DNA from: Mobiluncus curtisii subsp. curtisii ATCC 35241
GTDB taxonomy: Bacteria > Actinomycetota > Actinomycetes > Actinomycetales > Actinomycetaceae
NCBI RefSeq assembly: GCF_000146285.1
Contig: NZ_GL385912.1
Location: 1,743,251 to 1,807,250 of the forward strand
Direction of reading: 5' to 3'
Length of the DNA stretch: 64,000 bases
In this document: positions 52,841 to 61,916 of the stretch, piece after piece
Numbering within the stretch: the stretch's first letter is position 1
Layout: every line of letters begins with the position of its first letter
The notes under the pieces: generated by a model
Databases searched by the model: none
The model's input: only the letters and a program-made list of their open reading frames with translations
Told to the model about the DNA's origin: nothing
Made by a program: the position numbers and the translations under genes

Positions 52841-53395
52841 ATGCGTACGTTGCCAGTGCCCGCTTGGGAAATGCTGCTGCCCGCTCAGGTCATTCCCCCA
52901 GACAAATGGTCCGCCATGCAAAACCTGGTCTATTGCCTGATTGTGGTGGGCACTATCGTCCTAACTTTGGGCGTCGTGTGGGTAATTCGCCATTTTCACG
53001 GTGACCCCGTCATTTCAGTCGCAGCCCCTCATCAAGATGAAATCAAACTAATTTACGAAGAAACGCTTTCAGCCGCAGACCGGGTCGTCGTGCGGGATAA
53101 CCAAGTCATCGAAGCGGTGCGCTACATCCCAAAGGATCCGAACTTGGTCGCCCCTCTGCAACGGTGGCGCGACGCACGGCGAGAATGGGCTGGAGAGATG
53201 GCTTTCCTGGAATCCTTGGGGAAAAACCCCACTCCGGAAACGTTTACTGATGCCAGCAACGCGGAAACGTTGCGCCGCCTGCACGGTCTCGCGCAAGAGC
53301 TCGAAGCCTCTCAGCGTGGTCTGCTCCGCGCCATTCGCCAATCCATCGCCACCGGGACCGAAAATCTGCCCCTGGGTACGGACGCCAGTTCCTAA
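52841..53395 (+). CDS. Small single-pass membrane protein of unknown function
   Basis: The 184-residue protein has one membrane helix (VYCLIVVGTIVLTLGVVWVI, about 29-49) with a short N-terminal part and a mainly helical soluble domain (about 60-175) rich in Glu, Arg and Ala. I do not recognise the family. It stands between the divergent glyA-folD operon and the convergent DyP peroxidase gene, 12 bp from the latter's stop. Codon pattern and length make it a likely real gene. Confidence 0.72.
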   Translation: MRTLPVPAWEMLLPAQVIPPDKWSAMQNLVYCLIVVGTIVLTLGVVWVIRHFHGDPVISVAAPHQDEIKLIYEETLSAADRVVVRDNQVIEAVRYIPKDPNLVAPLQRWRDARREWAGEMAFLESLGKNPTPETFTDASNAETLRRLHGLAQELEASQRGLLRAIRQSIATGTENLPLGTDASS

Positions 53396-53407
53396 GACCG
53401 CGGCGAC

Positions 53408-54517
53408 CTATTTTTCCAACAAAGCCTGCCCCCAATAGGTTTCCGTGCTGGTTCCCGGCACAATCCAATAAACTGCCGAACCTATATGGGAAATAAACTT
53501 GTTCAACAAATCGTGCATGTCCAGGCGCTTTTGAATGGCTGTGAACTGACGATCCGGGTTACGTTGGAAAGAAATCCACACCAGACCAGTGTTGGTCAGG
53601 TCAGATTGTCCGGGTTCGGGCGCATCATCGTAGGCAAAAGCCCGGCGACGGAGTTTATCGGAGCCGTCATCTTCATGTTCACGGGACAGCGCCAGGTGGG
53701 AGCGCCGATTAATCACGAAGTTTCCTGACTCATCCACCGCATCCATGTCCTCTTCATCGAACTCACCGCCGCCGCTCAACGGACCACCATCGGAAAGTTT
53801 GCGTCCGATGACCCGCTCTCTGGCGGGGCGATCCAGCAATTCCCACGGATTGAGAAAGTTTTGAATCCGACGCAGCACCATGATGGTGGAACCATCCAGG
53901 TAGGCTTGTTCTCCAGTGCCGTCCAACCACACCTGTTCGGAGAAATCCTCCGCGGTGGACGGGTTCACCGTGCCATCAACCTGACCGAATGGATTCCGCG
54001 GAGTGGTGCCGCGCGGGGCAGAACCGTAAGCGTAGGTAAATCCCTTTTGCATCCACTGCAACGTGGCTTTCCCTTGGCACTTGACCAGGAGCAGGCGACC
54101 TGCTGCGAACAGGGTACCGGGATCGTCGCAGCAAATCTGGAACACCAAATCGGTCTGCCCCCAGCGTTCCTGCAGCTGGTCTAGTTTGAAAGCGGGAATG
54201 TCATGCAAGCCTTCGGGTTTCAGTTCTGGTTTGCCCAGGAAGTCAAAAATCCTCTCTCCAAAACCGCAGGTGATGGTCAGGTTGGCGGTGACCGCGACCA
54301 TTTCCGGAGCCAAGAAGTTCGGAATCGGGTTGCCCTGGGTCAGCTCGCGAGCCGTAGCGGTCAGGTCCTTGAGCATCTCAATGAACGCCGCCTGGTCCAG
54401 GCTGGGCTCGAGGTTCATCCCCAGCATTTCAAGATGAGCCTGCGGGGGTTGTTCCACCCCGGACTGCACCCGACCGTCGAAAGGAATAGTAGCTTTTTGC
54501 AACGCGGTTTCAGACAT
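53408..54517 (-). CDS. DyP-type heme peroxidase
   Basis: A 369-residue dye-decolorizing peroxidase. The GxxDG signature is FGQVDGTVNP near 185 (distal Asp); downstream are GSTIMVLRRIQNFLNPWELL, the probable proximal heme ligand in RRSHLALSRE near 265, and GLVWISFQRNPDRQF near 315, all typical. There is no signal peptide, so it should be cytoplasmic. Start taken as the ATG at 54517 with GAGGAG nine bases upstream; the frame is open ten codons further. No encapsulin gene or cargo-type C-terminal tail is seen, and no EfeUOB iron transporter. Confidence 0.92.
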   Translation of the reverse strand: MSETALQKATIPFDGRVQSGVEQPPQAHLEMLGMNLEPSLDQAAFIEMLKDLTATARELTQGNPIPNFLAPEMVAVTANLTITCGFGERIFDFLGKPELKPEGLHDIPAFKLDQLQERWGQTDLVFQICCDDPGTLFAAGRLLLVKCQGKATLQWMQKGFTYAYGSAPRGTTPRNPFGQVDGTVNPSTAEDFSEQVWLDGTGEQAYLDGSTIMVLRRIQNFLNPWELLDRPARERVIGRKLSDGGPLSGGGEFDEEDMDAVDESGNFVINRRSHLALSREHEDDGSDKLRRRAFAYDDAPEPGQSDLTNTGLVWISFQRNPDRQFTAIQKRLDMHDLLNKFISHIGSAVYWIVPGTSTETYWGQALLEK

Positions 54518-54722
54518 TTTCCATAACTCCTCGGTAAAACTAAGCAATAACTCTCATCCTAGCCTGTTGCCACCTCACGATTGAGCCAAACCGGGAAACC
54601 CGCAACCCGCCCTTGTGCCCCCTCACGAAGCTAGACCATCTCTGTGCGCGACCCGTCGACCGCTTTAGGCAAGGCAAGACACCGGGCAATCCGCCAGGAT
54701 CCAGATACCGTGAAGTGAGGCT

Positions 54723-55883
54723 TCAACCTGCCACGCTCACCTGAGGTTCGCCCGTTTCCAAGCCCAGTTCCTGACCTAAACGATTTGCTTCGGCTATCAG
54801 AGTCGGCACTATCTCAGCTTCTGGCACAGTTTTAATGACCTTGCCTTTGATAAAAATCTGACCTTTGCCGTTGCCGGACGCCACCCCCAAGTCAGCTTCC
54901 CGCGCTTCACCCGGACCGTTAACGATACAGCCCATCACCGCGACACGCAGGGGGTAAGTGATGTCCTTCAGACCGGCGGTGACCTCATTAGCCAACGTGC
55001 AAACATCGACTTGGGAACGCCCACAGGAGGGGCAGGACACAATCTCAAAGTTACGTTTCCGCAAGCCCATCGAGCGCAAAATCTCTAAGCCAACCTTAAC
55101 TTCCTCCACCGGCGGCGCCGACAGCGAAACTCGAATCGTGTCACCAATCCCTTCGGACAGCAGCGCCCCGAAAGCGGTAGCGGATTTGATAGTGCCTTGG
55201 AAAGTCGGACCAGCCTCCGTCACCCCCAAATGCAACGGCCAGTCACCATGTTGAGCCAACAGGCGATATGCCCGAATCATCGTCACCGGGTTGTGGTGTT
55301 TCACCGAGATGGCAAAGTCATGGAAATCTACGTCCTCGAACAGCGACGCCTCCCACATGGCTGACTCGGCCAACGCTTCCGCGGTGGCTCCCCCGAATTT
55401 TTCGTACAGCCGCTTGTCCAGAGACCCCGCATTGACTCCAATCCGCAGCGCGGTGCCGTGGTCAGTGGCAGCACGGGCGATTTCGCGCACCTGGTCGTCA
55501 AAAGACCGGATGTTACCGGGGTTCACGCGCACCGCCCCGCAGCCAGCTTCGATAGCTTGGAACACGTACTTGGGCTGAAAGTGAATGTCTGCGACCACCG
55601 GAATGGTGGAACGCTTACAAATTTCCGGCAACGCCGCGGCATCGTCCGCGGAAGGACACGCTACCCGGATGATGTCGCAGCCCGCGGCGGTCAGCTCAGC
55701 AATCTGTTGCAGGGTCGCTGCTACGTCAGAAGTCAGGGTGGTGGTCATGGACTGGACGCTCACCGGAGCGTCTCCCCCCACGGCGACACTGCCAACCTGA
55801 ATTTTACGAGTCTTGTGGCGAGGTGCCAAAGGTTCCGCGGCGGACAAAGACTTGGTGGGCATCCCCAGGTTTACTTCACTCAC
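54723..55883 (-). CDS. ispG: 4-hydroxy-3-methylbut-2-enyl-diphosphate synthase
   Basis: Fe-S enzyme of the methylerythritol phosphate isoprenoid pathway. The 386-residue protein has [20 protein letters not shown] at the N-terminus, [28 protein letters not shown], and the [4Fe-4S] ligands in [16 protein letters not shown] and [12 protein letters not shown] take the GTG at 55883 ([10 protein letters not shown]), which matches the usual N-terminus; GAGG upstream is rather close, so the start is not certain and the frame is open to 55946. It follows the Nei-type gene on the same strand. Confidence 0.95.
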   Translation of the reverse strand: MSEVNLGMPTKSLSAAEPLAPRHKTRKIQVGSVAVGGDAPVSVQSMTTTLTSDVAATLQQIAELTAAGCDIIRVACPSADDAAALPEICKRSTIPVVADIHFQPKYVFQAIEAGCGAVRVNPGNIRSFDDQVREIARAATDHGTALRIGVNAGSLDKRLYEKFGGATAEALAESAMWEASLFEDVDFHDFAISVKHHNPVTMIRAYRLLAQHGDWPLHLGVTEAGPTFQGTIKSATAFGALLSEGIGDTIRVSLSAPPVEEVKVGLEILRSMGLRKRNFEIVSCPSCGRSQVDVCTLANEVTAGLKDITYPLRVAVMGCIVNGPGEAREADLGVASGNGKGQIFIKGKVIKTVPEAEIVPTLIAEANRLGQELGLETGEPQVSVAG

Positions 55884-56000
55884 GTCCTCGATTATTCCAC
55901 CTTTGCGTGGCACTCGCACCAAGCGGTGCCACCGTGGCAGCGTCACCGGGGGTCAGTTTTCGGGTATCAACCCGCCCGGATTGTAGTTTCGCGTCGTTCC

Positions 56001-57029
56001 TCAGCGCTGGCAGCGCGGGCACCAATAGAGTTTTCGTCCCCCCGCAATCCGCAGCTTAACAGTGGCGGAACAGCGCAAGCAGGGTCGGTCTTGGCGCTGG
56101 TAGACGTAGTATCGGGAGTCAATAGCCCGGGGTTCACGTCCCGCTGCCAGCTCGCGTTCCACGAAAACAGCGTAATCGTCGGGGCTCGTGGTGGTAATTC
56201 GTCCCGATTCGACTCCGAGAGGCAGGTATTCTTCCAACCAATCCCAGATTCGGCGCAATTTGCGCGAGCTCACCTCGCGGGCGGGAGTAAACGGATCCAG
56301 ACGTGCCGCGTACAGCACTTCGGCGCGATAAATATTGCCCACCCCGGCGATAACAGACTGATCCATGAGTGCCTCACCAATACCCTTCTGACGGGTGGCG
56401 CAACGTTTCACGAACTCTCCACAGTTGCAGTCGGGACGGAGCGGGTCAGGACCAAGCCGGGCAAACACCGCAGCGACGCCCTCCACGTCCAGCAGTTCGC
56501 AGGTATTTGGTCCCGAGAGATCCGCTGCCCCGTGCGCGGTAACCAAGCGCAGACGCACCGTCCCATAGGGTGGGGGCGCGGTGAAAGGCGCGGGGGTCCA
56601 AAACCAGCGATCCGCAAAATGTTCGTGGGGCGCAAAAACGGAGTCATCATGGTGAGTATGCACCGGAATCTCTACGATTTCCGCGGTTTGCTGTGTACTC
56701 TCAGGGAGGTTCAGGGCGGTGCCGACATGCCGGGAGGTAAACTCGGAGTCCCCATAAAAGCGCCAGGATCCGTAGATTCCTAAGTGAATATGCAGCCACG
56801 TCAGAGACGATTTAGAGTCAGGAGTGGTCTGGGCAGTATCGACCTGGCGCGGAGCAAAACCGAGGAACAGGTGTTTCCCATAGGCCTGTACGTCAGTCAA
56901 ACGCTGCCCGTTCAACACTGCAGCCCCCGCGGTGAAACGTCCCTGTGGAGAGGACGCCGCCACGACCTCACCGCTCATGACTTGGGCAAACTGGGCGGCC
57001 AGACGGTGAATAGCATGACCTTCAGGCAC
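56001..57029 (-). CDS. nei: Fpg/Nei-family DNA glycosylase (endonuclease VIII type)
   Basis: Base-excision repair enzyme. The start VPEGHAIHRLAAQF gives the catalytic N-terminal Pro-Glu and the PEGH form typical of Nei rather than the PELPE of Fpg. The middle has the helix-two-turn-helix with GIGEALMDQSVIAGVGNIYRAE, and the C-terminus a complete zinc finger (CLRCSATVKLRIAGGRKLYW followed by CPRC). 342 residues from the GTG at 57029; a much longer open frame upstream overlaps the amidohydrolase gene and is not coding. It overlaps that gene's end by 8 bp. Confidence 0.91.
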   Translation of the reverse strand: MPEGHAIHRLAAQFAQVMSGEVVAASSPQGRFTAGAAVLNGQRLTDVQAYGKHLFLGFAPRQVDTAQTTPDSKSSLTWLHIHLGIYGSWRFYGDSEFTSRHVGTALNLPESTQQTAEIVEIPVHTHHDDSVFAPHEHFADRWFWTPAPFTAPPPYGTVRLRLVTAHGAADLSGPNTCELLDVEGVAAVFARLGPDPLRPDCNCGEFVKRCATRQKGIGEALMDQSVIAGVGNIYRAEVLYAARLDPFTPAREVSSRKLRRIWDWLEEYLPLGVESGRITTTSPDDYAVFVERELAAGREPRAIDSRYYVYQRQDRPCLRCSATVKLRIAGGRKLYWCPRCQR

Positions 57030-58227
57030 GGCACGCAGCTTTCGTAATCTCGCCAGCAACGAGAACACCGCGCAAGACCACTCCAGCGGGGCGCTCCAAA
57101 ATGCTGAGGTCAGCGCGCGGGTCAGAGTCATACCACACCAGGTCAGCGGGCGCGCCCTCCCACAGAGAGGGAGCACCCAGGAAATCCCGCGCCTTCCAGG
57201 TAGCCAAATCAATAATTTCGGGTGCCGAAATCCCCAGGTCCAGCCATTGCTGCAGCTCTTGAGGTAGGGCGTCGTGACGCTGGTAGCCGCCGGCGTCGGT
57301 GCCCGGCAGCAGCTGGACCCCCGCTTCATACAGCGCGGCTTGATGAGCCACTCGAGACTGATCCAAAGCGGTCATCGTGGCAGCATACACCGGGTATTTT
57401 GTCCCCGCCTGGGCGGCAAAATCGGAAAACCGCGCGATTTGCAGCATGGTCGGAGTCACGCGGATACCGCGGCGTTGCGCTTCGAGGATTTCGTCCGAAT
57501 CCATGCCGGTGCCATGTTCGATGCAGTCCACACCGGCATCTAACAGACCCTCTATCGTACGGTGAGCGAAAGTGTGTACGGTCACTCGTGCCCCGTTCTG
57601 GTGCGCGGCCGCCACCGCATCTCGCAGCACCGCGGTCGACCACAGTGGCTGCAAATCCGAGTCTGCCCCATCAGAACGGTCAATCCAATCTCCCACGATT
57701 TTCACCCAGCCGTCGCCACGCTTGGCTTGTTGGGCTACCGCCGCGGGCAAATCGGCTTCGCTTTCCAGCTCCAGCCCGTAGTAGCGCATATAGCGTTTCG
57801 GTCGTGCCAGGTGCTGACCGCAGCGGATAATCTTCGGCAGCTCAGCCACCTGGTCAATCCAGCGGGTATCGGAGGGCACCCCGCAATCACGAATCAGCAG
57901 CGTGCCTCTACGCAACGCCAGTTCAGCCTGTTCTCGCTGAGTTTCGACGGACACGCTACCCGCGTGAGTCACCCCAACATGGCAATGCACGTCGACCAGT
58001 CCGGGAATCGCGTAGCCGCTGACCTTTCGGTAGGTCAACCCCGGTTTTGCCGTTCGGCTCACGATACCGTCGTGAATATACAGTTCGCCGTGTATCCACC
58101 GAGATTCACAAGATACTGTCGTCGCCTGACCGGTGTATTCCCCTTCCATGCTGGGGGTTTCCGACCACAGAAAATCCCCGGTAAAGTGCAGGTTTTCCGA
58201 GTTTGTTGCCCCCGGCGGAGTCATCAC
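57022..58227 (-). CDS. Amidohydrolase family protein
   Basis: A 401-residue metal-dependent hydrolase. IPGLVDVHCHVGVTHAG near 75 is the metal-binding HxH motif; WVKIVGDWID contains the Lys that may be carboxylated, TVHTFAHRTIEGLLDAGVDC and IEHGTGMDSDEILEAQRRG the further His residues, and LLPGTDAGGYQRH the final Asp. This is the imidazolonepropionase/prolidase-like group; the substrate is not known. The GTG start overlaps the ffh stop (GTGA). The same neighbour follows ffh in Mycobacterium tuberculosis (Rv2915c), as I recall. Confidence 0.88.
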   Translation of the reverse strand: MMTPPGATNSENLHFTGDFLWSETPSMEGEYTGQATTVSCESRWIHGELYIHDGIVSRTAKPGLTYRKVSGYAIPGLVDVHCHVGVTHAGSVSVETQREQAELALRRGTLLIRDCGVPSDTRWIDQVAELPKIIRCGQHLARPKRYMRYYGLELESEADLPAAVAQQAKRGDGWVKIVGDWIDRSDGADSDLQPLWSTAVLRDAVAAAHQNGARVTVHTFAHRTIEGLLDAGVDCIEHGTGMDSDEILEAQRRGIRVTPTMLQIARFSDFAAQAGTKYPVYAATMTALDQSRVAHQAALYEAGVQLLPGTDAGGYQRHDALPQELQQWLDLGISAPEIIDLATWKARDFLGAPSLWEGAPADLVWYDSDPRADLSILERPAGVVLRGVLVAGEITKAACRA

Positions 58228-59897
58228 AGACCGCCCAGCATCCGTTTGATGTCGTCAGGCAAATCGTCAGGGGTCAGAGCGGGCGTGGACGGCGCGGACT
58301 TCTGCGTCCCTCCGCCAAAACCACCTGTGCCGTTAAGACCGCCCAGACCGGCCGGCAGCGCGCCCGGCAGGTTGGGCATTGCGGGGGTCCCGCCCCTGGA
58401 ACTGGCGGAAATACCTTCCAGGGCTTCCCGAGCCTGACGGGCTGCCTTCGCGGGATTGCCGGATTTTGCCTTGCGCTGGGCCTTGGTTTTCTTGCCAGAC
58501 TTTGCTGCCTGTTTCGCTTTTGAATGCTTCCCCATCCCCGGCATCCGACCGAATCCGGGCATCATTCCCATTCCGTCAGCACCGCCGCCCATACCGGGAA
58601 TGCCGCCACTCATCATCTTTTGCGCCATCTGGAATCGGTCGACTAAACCGTTTACATCCGCGACCGTAGTGCCGGAACCGGCGGCAATCCGAGCGCGACG
58701 CGATCCGTTGAGAATCTTTACGTCCTGGCGTTCCGCGGGTGTCATTGAGCGGACGATAGCTTCAATCCGGTCGACTTCCCGCTCGTCAAATTGGTCCAGC
58801 TGTTCCCGGATTTTGCCTGCCCCCGGCATCATTCCCAGTAGCTTCTTCATCGAACCGAGTTTGCGAATCTGTTGCAATTGGTTGAGGAAATCTTCCAAAG
58901 TCAACTGACCCTGCTGAATCTTGCCAGCCAGTTTTTCGGCCTGCTCCATATCGAATGTTTCTTGAGCCTTTTCAATGAGGCTCAGCAGGTCACCCATATC
59001 CAAAATTCGCGAAGCCATCCGGTCAGCATGGAACCGCTCAAAGTCATCCAAGCCCTCCCCCGTGGAGGCAAACAGCACCGGAACCCCGGTCACCCCGCGA
59101 ACCGATAGCGCCGCACCGCCGCGAGCATCGCCATCCAGCTTGGTCAGGACCACCCCGGTGAAATCCACGCCCTCTTGGAAAGCTCGTGCAGTTCGCACTG
59201 CATCCTGACCAATCATCGCGTCCAGGACGAACAGTACCTCGTCGGGCTGCACCTCGTCCCGTATGGACCGGGCTTGTGCCATGAGTTCTTCGTCTACGCC
59301 CAATCGACCGGCGGTATCGACAATCATCACGTCATATCCTGAACCGGAGGCCAACGCCAGAGCGCGTCGCGCCACATCGACCGGGTCGCCCACCCCGTTA
59401 CCGGGTTCGGGAGCGAAAACGGTGACGCCGGCCTGTTCACCCACAATTTGCAGCTGGTTGACCGCGTTGGGACGCTGCAAGTCAGCTGCTACCAGCAGGA
59501 CTTTCCGGTTTTCTTTCGCCAGCCACTTGCCGAGTTTGCCTGCCAGGGTGGTTTTACCGGCGCCCTGCAGACCCGCCAGCATAAACACGGTCGGACCTTT
59601 GCCGGGCTTAGAGAAATGCAGTTCCCGGTCCTCACCGCCCAGAATGTTAATCAACTCATCATTGACGATTTTCACAATCTGTTGGGCTGGGTTCAAAGCC
59701 TCAGAACGCGCCGCTCCATAGGCCTTTTCCTTTACGGTGGCGGTGAAATCCTTGACGACCTCCAAGGCCACATCAGCCTCAATCAAGGCGCGACGGATGT
59801 CACTGACGGTGGCATCAACGTCGGAGTCCTTCAGCTTGCCCTTCTTGCGAAGGTTCTTAAACGATTCTGTCAGGCGGTCTTGCAGGTTATTAAACAC
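58224..59897 (-). CDS. ffh: Signal recognition particle protein Ffh (SRP54)
   Basis: GTPase that with SRP RNA targets nascent membrane proteins. The 557-residue protein has the N domain, G domain (GLQGAGKTTLAGKLGKWL, DTAGRLGVDEELM, TKLDGDARGGAALS) and M domain with the RNA-binding ILNGSRRARIAAGSGTT and a Met/Gly-rich loop (GMGGGADGMGMMPGFGRMPG). The tail is extended and rich in Gly and Pro. GTG start; TAAAAT lies six bases before it and TTGCCC 18 bases further, so it is probably leaderless. The amidohydrolase gene follows in overlap. Confidence 0.96.
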   Translation of the reverse strand: MFNNLQDRLTESFKNLRKKGKLKDSDVDATVSDIRRALIEADVALEVVKDFTATVKEKAYGAARSEALNPAQQIVKIVNDELINILGGEDRELHFSKPGKGPTVFMLAGLQGAGKTTLAGKLGKWLAKENRKVLLVAADLQRPNAVNQLQIVGEQAGVTVFAPEPGNGVGDPVDVARRALALASGSGYDVMIVDTAGRLGVDEELMAQARSIRDEVQPDEVLFVLDAMIGQDAVRTARAFQEGVDFTGVVLTKLDGDARGGAALSVRGVTGVPVLFASTGEGLDDFERFHADRMASRILDMGDLLSLIEKAQETFDMEQAEKLAGKIQQGQLTLEDFLNQLQQIRKLGSMKKLLGMMPGAGKIREQLDQFDEREVDRIEAIVRSMTPAERQDVKILNGSRRARIAAGSGTTVADVNGLVDRFQMAQKMMSGGIPGMGGGADGMGMMPGFGRMPGMGKHSKAKQAAKSGKKTKAQRKAKSGNPAKAARQAREALEGISASSRGGTPAMPNLPGALPAGLGGLNGTGGFGGGTQKSAPSTPALTPDDLPDDIKRMLGGL

Positions 59898-59903
59898 ACG
59901 TCG

Positions 59904-59933
59904 ATTTTATAATGACGCAAAGTTTTCGGGCAA
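59904..59933 (-). promoter_or_regulatory. Probable leaderless promoter of ffh
   Basis: On the minus strand TTGCCC (59933-59928), 18 bases, TAAAAT (59909-59904), six bases, then GTG at 59897. Confidence 0.55.
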
Positions 59934-60032
59934 AAGTGGGGAGGACAGGGCGTGCCGCGCGGCAGGGCAAAGCGAGAAGTTGGCAGCAAACGCCGGAAAC
60001 CCGCTACAGGTTCCGACTGTCACCAGGAAAAA

Positions 60033-61823
60033 TTAGGCGTCCAGCAGGGCGTCGGCAAAATCGCCGGGCACAAAGGGCGCTAAATCGTCAGGTCCTTCGC
60101 CCAAACCAACGAGCTTCACTGGGATGCCCAGTTCCCGTTGCAGGGGCACAATGACCCCGCCTTTGGCAGAACCATCCAGCTTGGTCAAGACGATACCGGT
60201 CACGCCCACCGCTTCGGTAAAAATCTTTGCCTGACTCAAAGCATTCTGTCCGGTGGTAGCGTCGATAACCAGCAAGACCTCGGTAATGGGAACCTGTTTT
60301 TCAGCCACGCGCTTGATTTTACCCAGCTCGTCCATCAAACCGACTTTGTTTTGGAGGCGTCCGGCGGTATCAATCACTACGACATCGCTACCGGCTTCGC
60401 GCGCGGCTTTCGCCGCATCGAAAGCTACTGAAGCAGGGTCGGCCTGATCCTTTTCAGCACGTACCACGGGCACGCCGACGCGGTCGCCCCAAGTCTGCAA
60501 TTGTTCCCCGGCTGCGGCGCGGAAGGTATCGGCTGCGCCCAACACTACGGTCTTGCGTTCAGCAACCAGTAGTCGCGCCAGCTTACCCACCGTGGTGGTC
60601 TTCCCGCCCCCGTTGACGCCAACCAACAGGATTCCGGCAGTCTGGGTGGGAGAGTCCTCGGGAACTTCCAGGTTGAGACGACGTTCGGCTTTCCGGTCGA
60701 GCATATCGGTGAGCATCCGCTTCGCCATACGCCGCACCTGCGTGGCATCCTTTTCGCCCGCTACTTTTTGTTTCACTTTTAGTTTGCCGATGAGTTCCAC
60801 AGTCGGTTCGACACCCAAATCGGCAGCCAGCAATTCGTCCTCGATTGCTTCCCAATCAGATTCTTCCAAATCCGCGTTGGACAGTACGTTGAGAATGGCA
60901 CGCCCGAATTTGCCCTTGCCGGCGAGACGTTCCTTGAGACGGCGCAGCCGGGAAGTCTTAGATTCCGGCTTTTCAATTTCCTCAACTTCAGGTTCGGTTT
61001 CCGGTTCCCGCGGCTCGGAATTGTCCGCAGCTGACGGCTCAGCCTGCGCGGCTGACTCGGGTTCTGTGGTTTCCTCTGGAGTCTCTACAGTTTCGGAGCT
61101 ATCAGTCGCCTCTGGAGTGACGGGTTCCTCTGGAACCTCAGAGCTTTCAGGTTCCACGGAAACTGCTTCTGCCGATTCTGCCGCTGTCTCCGTTTCGGCG
61201 GCGCCGGCGTCTTCGGCTGTATCCGCCGTTAGTGCTGCAGCTGCCGCTTCCATCGCTGCTCGTGCCGCGGCGCGGGCTTCTTCTACGCTCTGACCAGGAA
61301 GAGGTCGAAAGCACAGCCCATCCGGGTCACAATAGACCCCGTCGGGCTTGACCACAGCTTCTTCTTCGTCGAAGCTTTCGTCCTCTTCACCCCAATCTTC
61401 TGTCTCTGCCAAGTCGTCTTCGTCATCCAAATCGTCAGACGCGAGCTGGAGAGCATCCGGAGACACTTCGGGGACCTCAGTGTCCTCGTCAGAGTGTTCA
61501 TCTTCGTCGGAACCGGTAGCATGGATAGTTTTTTCAATAATGTTTCTGAGTTCTTTTTCACCTTGCCGCAGCCGGAGTGGCGGAGCCTCGGCAGTGCTTT
61601 CTCCGTCCTCACTGCTGTCCTCACGAATCCGCTCTAAGGTGTCCAACAGACGATCCTCGCTGCGAATCTTGCGCTGCTTCGAGTCAATCTGAGAGGCGCT
61701 GGCAACGATAACAATAACTATGAAGGCGATAGCCAACGGAATCATAAAAATGAGCGGATCGGTGTAGCCTTCCAGACCCTGCGAATTATTTAGTGTCGTA
61801 CTCAGGATATTCATTGATTCCAT
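60033..61823 (-). CDS. ftsY: Signal recognition particle receptor FtsY
   Basis: Membrane-associated GTPase that receives the SRP-ribosome complex. The protein of about 596 residues has an N-terminal membrane helix ([16 protein letters not shown], about 25-40), a long acidic Glu/Asp/Ala-rich A domain (to about 285) and the NG domain with [47 protein letters not shown] and [13 protein letters not shown] transmembrane anchor with acidic linker is usual in actinobacterial FtsY. I prefer the ATG at 61823; ATG 61814 and GTG 61844 are alternatives. Between smc and ffh as in many actinobacteria, but glnB and glnD are absent. Confidence 0.94.
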   Translation of the reverse strand: MESMNILSTTLNNSQGLEGYTDPLIFMIPLAIAFIVIVIVASASQIDSKQRKIRSEDRLLDTLERIREDSSEDGESTAEAPPLRLRQGEKELRNIIEKTIHATGSDEDEHSDEDTEVPEVSPDALQLASDDLDDEDDLAETEDWGEEDESFDEEEAVVKPDGVYCDPDGLCFRPLPGQSVEEARAAARAAMEAAAAALTADTAEDAGAAETETAAESAEAVSVEPESSEVPEEPVTPEATDSSETVETPEETTEPESAAQAEPSAADNSEPREPETEPEVEEIEKPESKTSRLRRLKERLAGKGKFGRAILNVLSNADLEESDWEAIEDELLAADLGVEPTVELIGKLKVKQKVAGEKDATQVRRMAKRMLTDMLDRKAERRLNLEVPEDSPTQTAGILLVGVNGGGKTTTVGKLARLLVAERKTVVLGAADTFRAAAGEQLQTWGDRVGVPVVRAEKDQADPASVAFDAAKAAREAGSDVVVIDTAGRLQNKVGLMDELGKIKRVAEKQVPITEVLLVIDATTGQNALSQAKIFTEAVGVTGIVLTKLDGSAKGGVIVPLQRELGIPVKLVGLGEGPDDLAPFVPGDFADALLDA

Positions 61824-61916
61824 CCAAAACGTCTCTCGTAGCACCGCGCAGAAACGTCTCTTAGCCGCTTGAACATATGGTGTCCCCCATCTTATCTCTA
61901 AGTTCCCCAGGTTTGC

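Noticed and set aside
53408-54517. DyP peroxidase as an encapsulin cargo operon
   Set aside because: No encapsulin gene adjacent and no cargo-loading peptide at the C-terminus.
57030-57329. 100-codon upstream extension of the Nei-type frame
   Set aside because: The catalytic residue of the family is the Pro right after the start codon (VPEGH), so translation must begin at 57029; the extension is an antisense-free but out-of-frame shadow of the amidohydrolase gene.
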